From the NCBI GenBank assembly GCA_012270665.1, contig JAAXHY010000117.1, positions 1-5,174 on the forward strand: a stretch of DNA of 5,174 bases. Direction: 5' to 3'. The stretch comes from Dehalococcoidia bacterium (GTDB lineage: Bacteria > Chloroflexota > Dehalococcoidia > SAR202 > UBA11138). The position numbers and the translations under genes were made by a program. The notes beneath the pieces are model-generated. The model ran no database searches. It saw nothing but the letters and a program-made list of their open reading frames with translations, and was not told the origin of the DNA. Below are positions 1 through 5,174 of this stretch, piece after piece (the stretch's first letter is position 1; each line of letters begins with the position of its first letter).

Positions 1-2250
1 ATCCAACAGTTCTTGGACGCGAGCCCCTTCCACATAGGTATCGCTCGGCTTTCTCATTCTGAAAAGAGCCGCCTGCTGCCTGCTGAAGGCCAGAATCGGA
101 TCGTTGATGTAGACCACCATCGCGGACGCGCCGGGACGCCCCTGTCGCGCGGCGCGTCCCCTTATCTGGCGTTCGACTCGTCGTGAAGCGGGCAGCGACG
201 CGATTATCACCAGCAGCCCGAGCGCCGCGTCTTCATGGTCGGTGGCCTGTCCGAGGCTTTCCGCGATTCTGCCGTCGACGTCCTCAGCGACGATGATGTC
301 CGTTCCACGTCCGGCCATTCCGGTTGATACGGTGACCGCGCCGTACTCTCCGGCGCGCGCCACTACCTCCGACTCATGGAAGGGGTTGGAAGCGTTGAGC
401 AGGCGATGTTCGATGCCCCGCCGTTCCAGAACGTCGCTGAAATCGGTGGACTCCCTGACGCTCCCGAAAGTTATCAACAAGGGTCTGCCGACTTGATGCC
501 AATGGGCAACCTGGTCCGAGAGCGCGAGAGTGTGCTCACTCCTGTCGAAATAGACGCGCGTATCCAGGTCAATGCGGCGCGGTGGAAATGTAGGCGGCGC
601 TCTGACAGCGGCAGAGCCGTAGTCCTCCGCGAACGCGTCGACTGCCTCCATCGCTGTTCCGGTCAGTCCGGCAATCGCGGTATAGTTGGACATGAGCGCG
701 TGTATCGTCGTGCGCGAGGACGGGTTGGCGCGCGCGTGGCCCTCGATCCCCTCTTTCGCCTCGATAGCCTCGTGCAGTCCGTCCACATATCGGTGTGAGC
801 GCATCGGGCGACCGTCGAGCCTGTCCACCAGGATTACGCCCTCCGGGTCAACCACGTAGTCTTCGTCGGAGTCGTGAATCACGCGGGCGCGGAGTATCTG
901 CGCGACCTCGAACGCGGCGGCGGGATTGTCCAGCCGGTCGCCAATGAATTCCCATCCCAGCGCCGTTATCCTGAGTGTGGAGTTAGCCGTGTCTATGGCG
1001 AAGAGCAGCTCGGATTCGAGCGGATCGTCCTCGTTGTCGCTCAGGGTCAGGAGAGCGAGTCGTATCCGTCTGCTGGTCTTTCCGAACTGTTCCAGAGCGG
1101 ATACCAGTCTCGGACTCAAGCCCTCGGCCTGCAGAATGGTCGCGAGTGTCCGGTCAGTGGACTCGTCTGTATGGCGAGGTTCGTCAAGTCTTGAGTACAG
1201 TATGTCAACGTGAGCTCTCTGTTCTTCGATCATCCGAATGGCGAGTTTCTCGGGCGCGTCATCATCCTCGTATTCGGACATGGCTTCTCCGGCTATGATC
1301 AGGGGCGTCCTGGCCTGGTCTATGAGCAGGTGGTCCGCCTCGTCCACGATTGCCACGTCGAACACCGGAGAGACGCGCGCCTCCGGTCTGCGGGCCAGGC
1401 TGTCCCTGAGATAGTCGAATCCAATCTCTCTTGCCGTAGCGAACACTATGGAATAGGGGTACTGGAACCTGCGCTCGTCCGGGTCCATGCTCGCGGTGAT
1501 GAGACCGGGCGTGAGTCCGAGCGACTCCATGGTGAACGCGAGGGTGTCACAGTCGCGGGCGGCCAGGTAGTCATTGGCGGTGAGGATATGTACGCGGCGG
1601 CCTGCGGCGGCGAATATGATGGCGGCAATGGCGGACGCCAGGGTCTTGCCCTCACCCGCGTCCATCTCGACGATTGCGCCGTCCAGGAGCAGCGCGGCGG
1701 CGGCCAACTGCTGTTTTGTAGGCGCGTACAGCAGGCAGCCGTCATCGTCGAATTCACGGAGGGATCCGTAGAAGTCCGGGGAGAAGTGTATGTGGGGCGG
1801 ATGTTCGGCGCGAATCCTGGCGCGGGCTATGAGCAGCCATCGGAGGGCGGCGCGCGCGTCGTCTCCGAGGACGGTCCGGCGCGAGGCCAGGGTTGCCCAG
1901 TCTCCCAACCTGTCGTGACAGCCGATGGAGTGAATCGGCGCGCCGGGGTCGGTCGGATCGAGAAGCCGGTCGGCGAGCGGACGGACTTCCCTGACCGCTC
2001 CGGACAGTTCATCGGCTTCGTGCAGGACGGCGCGCCAGATTCCCATACGCCGCCTGACCGCGGTGTCAACGACCGAGAGCGCGTCCACAAGCCCATCTTC
2101 GCTCGCATCGCCTGAAAACAGCGCGCGGGCTGAATCTGACAGCCGATGAACCAAGGCTGCGTCGGAGAGAGCGTCGGATTCTCGTTTCGAGGCTCGCTCC
2201 GCCAGGTCGAGCGCTCTATCCACATCCATCGAATTTAGGCGCTGGCTCAT
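1..2250 (-). CDS. SecA-family preprotein translocase ATPase, accessory/divergent paralogue (3' end outside window)
   Basis: Open reading frame of 750 codons from an ATG to the window edge with no stop, so the C-terminus is missing. SecA proteins are ATP-driven motors that push unfolded preproteins through the SecYEG membrane channel. Visible SecA landmarks, in order: QQLAAAALLLDG (about 176-191, equivalent to the Q-motif region), Walker A AGEGKT 198-203, TANDYLAARD about 264-273 region, GFDYLRD 277-283, Walker B VDEAD 302-306 followed by DQARTPLIIAG 311-321, GLHEAIEAKEG 491-501, LTGTA 529-533, MAGRGTD 645-651 and RGRAARQG 697-704 (motif VI arginines present). Walker A lies at about residue 200, against about 100 in E. 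coli SecA, so the N-terminal part is roughly 90 residues longer; it is predicted helical and I do not recognise it. The usual GTERHES before motif VI reads IASLPAS. The ATG is fixed by an in-frame TGA only two codons upstream. It is the last visible gene of a likely operon, 35 bp after the transporter. Assignment to the SecA family is firm; a SecA2-like accessory role is inferred. Confidence 0.93.
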   Translation of the reverse strand, partial: MSQRLNSMDVDRALDLAERASKRESDALSDAALVHRLSDSARALFSGDASEDGLVDALSVVDTAVRRRMGIWRAVLHEADELSGAVREVRPLADRLLDPTDPGAPIHSIGCHDRLGDWATLASRRTVLGDDARAALRWLLIARARIRAEHPPHIHFSPDFYGSLREFDDDGCLLYAPTKQQLAAAALLLDGAIVEMDAGEGKTLASAIAAIIFAAAGRRVHILTANDYLAARDCDTLAFTMESLGLTPGLITASMDPDERRFQYPYSIVFATAREIGFDYLRDSLARRPEARVSPVFDVAIVDEADHLLIDQARTPLIIAGEAMSEYEDDDAPEKLAIRMIEEQRAHVDILYSRLDEPRHTDESTDRTLATILQAEGLSPRLVSALEQFGKTSRRIRLALLTLSDNEDDPLESELLFAIDTANSTLRITALGWEFIGDRLDNPAAAFEVAQILRARVIHDSDEDYVVDPEGVILVDRLDGRPMRSHRYVDGLHEAIEAKEGIEGHARANPSSRTTIHALMSNYTAIAGLTGTAMEAVDAFAEDYGSAAVRAPPTFPPRRIDLDTRVYFDRSEHTLALSDQVAHWHQVGRPLLITFGSVRESTDFSDVLERRGIEHRLLNASNPFHESEVVARAGEYGAVTVSTGMAGRGTDIIVAEDVDGRIAESLGQATDHEDAALGLLVIIASLPASRRVERQIRGRAARQGRPGASAMVVYINDPILAFSRQQAALFRMRKPSDTYVEGARVQELLD

Positions 2251-2256
2251 TGTCAG

Positions 2257-2261
2257 TCACC
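2257..2261 (-). promoter_or_regulatory. Ribosome-binding site of the SecA-like gene
   Basis: On the minus strand GGTGA lies 6 nt before the ATG at 2250. GGTGA is complementary to the 16S rRNA 3' end (UCACC). An in-frame TGA overlaps this site, so no longer ATG-started form is possible, which supports the start chosen. Confidence 0.55.
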
Positions 2262-2285
2262 GGTTGGCGGAAACCGTTGCGGACA

Positions 2286-3542
2286 CTAGAAGTAACGCAG
2301 CCAGACATACGCTGTGGATGCTACCAGCGTTAGGACGCTTATGACCGCTCCGTACCTGAAGAACTGCATGAAACTTATAGGATATCCACCCGCCCGGGCT
2401 AGGTTGACGACGATGACGTTCGCGGACGCCCCGACGATTGTCGCGTTGCCGCCCAGGTCCGCGCCCATTGCGAGCGCCCACCACAGTGGAGAAATGCCCG
2501 AGCCCTCGTCTGAAAATCCCTTTACCACCTCCACCATCGTCGCCGTAAACGGCACGTTGTCAATTATCGCCGACGACGCGCCCCCGAACCATATGAGAAG
2601 GAAAGCCAGATTCCTGTCGCTTCCGCCCGACACGTCCACCAGCCACTCCCTGATCTCCGCTGTCACCCCGGTGTACTCCAAGCCTCCAACCAGTATGAAC
2701 AGCCCGGCGAAGAACACAAGCGTTGTCCACTCCACCTGTTTCAACACTTCGTCGGGATCTACGCGGGCAATCATGATCAGAATCGCGGCCGCGGTGACCG
2801 CGACATACGCAGGCCCCACGTGCAGCAGTTCGTGTGTCAGGAAACCTACAATCGTGAATCCCAATACTACACTGCTCTTGATGAGCAGGCTCTTGTCCGT
2901 TATTGCGCTTGCGGCGTCCCGCCTCATGATTGCCGCGCGATTGTCCGCTGTCGTCGTTACCTGGTTTCTAAACCAGATGTACATCGCGCCAAACAGAACG
3001 ACCATCGAGATCAGGCTGACAGGGGCCGCGTTGACCATGAAATCCACAAAGCCTATTTCCGCCTCCGCGGCGATTATGATGTTCGGCGGATCGGCGACGA
3101 CTGTCGCTACGCCGCCGATGTTGGACGCGAACACCTGCGCCAGGAAGAACGGCACAGGGTTGATGTCCAGCGCTCGGCAAATCGAGATAGTGATGGGAAC
3201 GGCCAGGACCACGATTGTGACGTTGTCCAGGAATGCCGACGACACGGCGGTCAGCGCTGTCAGCAGACACATCGTGAGGAATCCGTCGCCGCGCGCCAGC
3301 TGAGCCGCCCTGATAGCCGCCCAGTCGAATGCGCCCGTCTGCGCGAATATGTTCGCCAGAGACATCATTCCGGCCAGAAGGAATATCACCTCCAGGTTGA
3401 CGTGCTCGAGCGCCTCGTGTCCCGGAATCACGCCGAGGAACACCATCGCCATAGCCCCAAGGACTGCGATCAGCATATGGGGAATCCGTCCCAGGGCAAT
3501 CATCACGTAGGCGACGACGAATATGACTATGGCTGTTTCCAT
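2286..3542 (-). CDS. ArsB/NhaD-type (ion transporter superfamily, CitMHS-like) membrane transporter
   Basis: A complete 418-residue integral membrane protein with about ten to twelve hydrophobic segments from the N-terminus (AIVIFVVAYVMIAL) to the last helix (about 396-416). It has the internal duplication typical of the ArsB/NhaD/CitMHS superfamily: the half-site FLDNVTIV (104-111) is matched by IIDNVPFT (326-333), and SNIGGVATVVADPPNIII (140-157) is matched by ADLGGNATIVGASANVI (361-377). These paired DN and GG-T-G/D-N motifs form the substrate/cation site in the family. A charged cytoplasmic loop (about 192-220) separates the halves. Members exchange Na+ for H+, export arsenite, or carry carboxylates or other anions; the sequence alone does not decide which. 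No arsenic regulator or reductase is adjacent, so an arsenite role has no contextual support. Length is normal for the family. It is the middle gene of the set, 86 bp after the ligase and 35 bp before the SecA-like gene. Confidence 0.92.
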   Translation of the reverse strand: METAIVIFVVAYVMIALGRIPHMLIAVLGAMAMVFLGVIPGHEALEHVNLEVIFLLAGMMSLANIFAQTGAFDWAAIRAAQLARGDGFLTMCLLTALTAVSSAFLDNVTIVVLAVPITISICRALDINPVPFFLAQVFASNIGGVATVVADPPNIIIAAEAEIGFVDFMVNAAPVSLISMVVLFGAMYIWFRNQVTTTADNRAAIMRRDAASAITDKSLLIKSSVVLGFTIVGFLTHELLHVGPAYVAVTAAAILIMIARVDPDEVLKQVEWTTLVFFAGLFILVGGLEYTGVTAEIREWLVDVSGGSDRNLAFLLIWFGGASSAIIDNVPFTATMVEVVKGFSDEGSGISPLWWALAMGADLGGNATIVGASANVIVVNLARAGGYPISFMQFFRYGAVISVLTLVASTAYVWLRYF

Positions 3543-3545
3543 GAC

Positions 3546-3550
3546 TCACC
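3546..3550 (-). promoter_or_regulatory. Ribosome-binding site of the transporter gene
   Basis: GGTGA on the minus strand ends 3 nt before the ATG at 3542; aligned to the full anti-Shine-Dalgarno sequence this is normal spacing. The same GGTGA core precedes the downstream SecA-like gene. The rest of the 86 bp gap up to the ligase stop shows no convincing promoter or terminator, in keeping with co-transcription. Confidence 0.5.
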
Positions 3551-3628
3551 AGAGAACGTATGTTGCGCCCCTCCACGTCCACCCTGCGGGATTGTACCTT
3601 GATAGCGTCGAGTAGGCAAAGGCGCCCG

Positions 3629-4897
3629 CTAGGAGCGCAGATCACTTAGCCGGTTGGGTTTTCTGTCTCGCAGCAGGGCGGAAGATGGCCGTAACTCTAT
3701 CCGTACGTCCAGCAGGCCGCTGTCGCGCAGGAACTCGACGTCTTGATGATCCTCGAGTACAGCGCGCAGCAGAAGTTCTTCGATCCGAGAGTTGTGGTCC
3801 GAAACCCGCAATCTCATGGTCTCCGATCCCCCCGCGTTTTCCAGGACTATCCGGAGAGGCCCCGTCAGGCCCACTCGCGCCAGGCTTTCATGTATCGAGT
3901 GGTGGTGAATCTTCGATCCCAGGATAGAGGCGAACATCTCCGAACGCCCAAGCACGTCTATGCGCGGCTCATCGAGTCCGCAGGCGCAGGCGCCGGGTCT
4001 CATCCTGACAAGGTCGCCCAGCCTGTACCTGAGCAGAGGCAGGGACATTTGGACGAGCGTGGTGACTATCAGTTCGCCGCGGTCGGGGGCGTTCCGATCT
4101 CTCTCCACCTCGAAGAGTGTCCGGGAGCCGAACAGGTGGATCCCCGAGTGCGCCGCGCACTCGATTCCCAGCGCCGAGGTCTCGCTGGAGCCGTAATAGG
4201 AGAACACCTCAGCGTCGAGCGCCTCCTGGACACGCCTTCTGAGCGCGGCGTCCATACCCTCGCCTATGTAGATCACCCTGCGTATGGTGCGGGGAATGGG
4301 TGAAGTTGATTCCAGCGCGGCGTCCAGAGTCTTCTCGATAATCGAAGGCACGCTGACCAGCGCGGTGGGTTCGAGTCGGCTGAGCAGCTGAAGCGATCTC
4401 TCGAATCCGGCCCCGGTACTGACGCAGTAGGACTCGGTGGTCGGGACGAGTTCGCAGGCGCGAGGGAAGGAAATCATCACCGCCGCCGGGTCCGTATCCA
4501 GGCAGGCCACCCTGTCGTCGGGACCGATGCCGCAGGTTCTGAGCAGGCAGGCCAGAAACTGGTGCTCAGCCGCGTCATCTTCGTATGAGATGAACCGGAT
4601 CTTTCCGCCGCTCGTCGTTCCAGACGATGTCTCGGTGTCAACGATTGTATCAATCGCGCTGACTGCTTCCATGCTGATCCTGCGCAGTTCGTCCGCGCCG
4701 ATTATCGGGAGGCTTCTGAGGACTTCCAGCGGGTCGCCGGATTCGATGTGACCGTGGGTTATGCCCGCGTCCCGGAAGATGCGTTGGTAGGTGGGGAAGT
4801 GGCGGAGGCAGTGGAGCGTCATTCGGCGCAGCGCCGAGAGTTGTTCAGCGGATGGCGGCGCTATCGGATGAATGGGCTGAGATGAGCGTGTATTCAC
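3629..4897 (-). CDS. PaaK/CapK-type adenylate-forming ligase (phenylacetate-CoA ligase family)
   Basis: A 422-residue soluble enzyme of the ANL superfamily, close to the 420-440 residues usual for PaaK. Such enzymes activate a carboxylic acid with ATP to an acyl-adenylate and usually pass it to CoA. Visible motifs: an N-terminal helix with HFPTYQRIF (33-41), as in the family's 'PYYR' region; phosphate-binding loop SSGTTSGGK (91-99); adenine-binding YYGSSET (234-240); YRLGDLV (291-297) with the ribose-binding Asp295; a CACG pair of cysteines (304, 306), common in PaaK; hinge region LGRSEMF (316-322); and a C-terminal RDRKPNRLSDLR with Lys413 at the place of the catalytic lysine. The hinge normally reads GR-x-DD-M, so it is altered here. 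Substrate is unknown; no phenylacetate degradation genes are nearby. Start is GTG with only a weak upstream purine-rich sequence; the next candidate, ATG at residue 26, would cut into the N-terminal helix. It is probably the first gene of the operon with the transporter and SecA-like genes. Confidence 0.88.
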   Translation of the reverse strand: MNTRSSQPIHPIAPPSAEQLSALRRMTLHCLRHFPTYQRIFRDAGITHGHIESGDPLEVLRSLPIIGADELRRISMEAVSAIDTIVDTETSSGTTSGGKIRFISYEDDAAEHQFLACLLRTCGIGPDDRVACLDTDPAAVMISFPRACELVPTTESYCVSTGAGFERSLQLLSRLEPTALVSVPSIIEKTLDAALESTSPIPRTIRRVIYIGEGMDAALRRRVQEALDAEVFSYYGSSETSALGIECAAHSGIHLFGSRTLFEVERDRNAPDRGELIVTTLVQMSLPLLRYRLGDLVRMRPGACACGLDEPRIDVLGRSEMFASILGSKIHHHSIHESLARVGLTGPLRIVLENAGGSETMRLRVSDHNSRIEELLLRAVLEDHQDVEFLRDSGLLDVRIELRPSSALLRDRKPNRLSDLRS

Positions 4898-4907
4898 AAT
4901 CCGACCA

Positions 4908-4944
4908 CTCTCACTCCAACCCTCTCCCCCAAGGAAGAGGGGAT
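4908..4944. repeat. Palindromic intergenic repeat (CCCTCT...AGAGGG type)
   Basis: The sequence CTCTCACTCCAAC is followed by CCCTCT (4920-4925) and AGAGGG (4936-4941), an inverted repeat that can form a 6 bp stem extended by two more C-G pairs and closed by a CCAA tetraloop. It resembles the widespread dispersed element with consensus CTCACCCCAACCCTCTCCC plus GGGAGAGGG that occurs between genes in Chloroflexi and several other phyla. It lies just upstream of the ligase start, within its probable leader or promoter region. Only one copy is in the window, so the repeat status rests on recognition, not on counting copies. Confidence 0.6.
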
Positions 4945-4962
4945 TTGCTGATTGGCGCTCAT

Positions 4963-4984
4963 TACCATCTTTGGTATTGAAGAT
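4963..4984. other. Small overlapping inverted repeats upstream of the ligase gene
   Basis: TACCA (4963-4967) and TGGTA (4972-4976) form a perfect 5 bp inverted repeat around TCTT. The overlapping pair ATCTT (4967-4971) and AAGAT (4980-4984) could form an alternative hairpin. The position, about 65-90 bp before the ligase start, would suit an operator or leader structure, but arms this short are also expected by chance. No convincing -10/-35 pair was found around it. Confidence 0.2.
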
Positions 4985-5046
4985 GACTGCGCTTACATTT
5001 GGGATTTCGCCCCCTGCCCCGTGTCAAGTACCGAGCAAGGGGTTTG

Positions 5047-5174
5047 TTATTGGTAGGAGCGTAGGGTATTGAGCGGGCGGCGGACGGAGCGCGGATCGAG
5101 TCCTGCTTTGAGCGCGGCGGCTATTCCGGCGGCTTCCCAGTAATTTTCGGCCATGTAGAAGCGTCCGGGTTTCC
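5047..5174 (-). CDS. C-terminal end of an unidentified protein (5' part outside window)
   Basis: The minus strand is open from the right edge to a TAA at 5047-5049, giving 41 residues that start KPGRFYMAENYWEAAG and end RRPLNTLRSYQ. The composition and the segment EAAGIAAALKAGLDPR look like real protein. The EAAGIAAAL-x-GLDPR pattern loosely recalls the C-terminal helix of FAD-dependent oxidoreductases, in which a conserved Ala-Ala-Gly helix contacts the flavin, but the spacing to the preceding strand is unlike the common forms, so this is only a hint. The gene ends about 150 bp before the ligase start and has the same direction; the gap holds the palindromic repeat, so it may belong to a separate transcript. 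No clear terminator follows it. Confidence 0.6.
   Translation of the reverse strand, partial: KPGRFYMAENYWEAAGIAAALKAGLDPRSVRRPLNTLRSYQ

Noticed and set aside
1210..2115. A 301-codon open frame on the plus strand
   Set aside because: It lies opposite the SecA-like gene, whose frame carries all family motifs. The plus-strand product is rich in Gly, Arg and Val with no recognisable domain; it is a by-product of GC-rich codon use on the other strand.
1446..2225. Minus-strand open frames of 103 and 132 codons
   Set aside because: They are out of frame with the SecA-like gene and fully inside it; their products are low-complexity (Pro, Ser, Arg, Thr-rich) without domains.
2314..3303. A 329-codon open frame on the plus strand
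   Set aside because: It is antisense to the transporter. The product is rich in Thr, Ala, Ser and Ile with no motif or ribosome-binding site, as expected from the complement of hydrophobic codons.
4824..4836. Perfect palindrome CGGCGC-A-GCGCCG
   Set aside because: It lies inside the ligase coding sequence and encodes ordinary Ser-Ala-Leu-Arg-Arg codons in a GC-rich context; no reason to think it is a site.
5022..5027. TTGACA on the minus strand as a -35 box for the ligase operon
   Set aside because: No acceptable -10 hexamer is found at 16-19 bp; the sequence there reads about TCCCAA. The match alone is expected by chance.
5011..5042. C-rich and G-rich arms (CCCCTGC / GCAAGGGG) as a terminator after the right-hand gene
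   Set aside because: The stem has a bulge and an 17-18 nt loop, and in the direction of the genes no T-tract follows it. The T-rich tail lies on the other strand, where there is no gene.

Overview
The window is a compact bacterial segment in which every supportable gene lies on the minus strand. It is moderately GC-rich with short intergenic gaps. Reading in the direction of transcription (right to left) there are four genes: the last 41 codons of an unidentified gene (5047-5174); an intergenic stretch carrying a palindromic repeat; a PaaK/CapK-type adenylate-forming ligase (3629-4897); an ArsB/NhaD-type membrane ion transporter (2286-3542); and a long, divergent SecA-family motor ATPase (1-2250) that runs off the left edge. 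No tRNA, rRNA, CRISPR array or transposase was found.

The main gene is the SecA homologue. It is open from position 2250 to position 1 with no stop, giving 750 visible codons, so it is easily missed by a search that requires both ends of a gene. It has the recognisable SecA core: a Walker A motif (AGEGKT), GFDYLRD, a DEAD-type Walker B (VDEAD), DQARTPLIIAG, GLHEAIEAKEG, LTGTA, MAGRGTDI and RGRAARQG. It departs from housekeeping SecA in three places. The N-terminus before Walker A is roughly 90 residues longer, the region corresponding to the preprotein cross-linking domain is longer and rearranged, and the stretch that is normally GTERHES reads IASLPAS. It therefore looks like an accessory or specialised SecA paralogue rather than the essential SecA.

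The three complete or near-complete genes are separated by 86 and 35 bp on the same strand. The transporter and SecA-like genes each have a GGTGA ribosome-binding sequence, so an operon is plausible. Whether the ligase, the transporter and the SecA-like motor act in one process cannot be told from sequence alone. A dedicated export system with an associated acyl- or aryl-activating enzyme is a hypothesis, not a demonstrated link.

The organism cannot be named with certainty. The base composition and a CCCTCT-n-AGAGGG intergenic palindrome of a type common in Chloroflexi (and in some other phyla) suggest an environmental bacterium, perhaps Chloroflexi, at low confidence.
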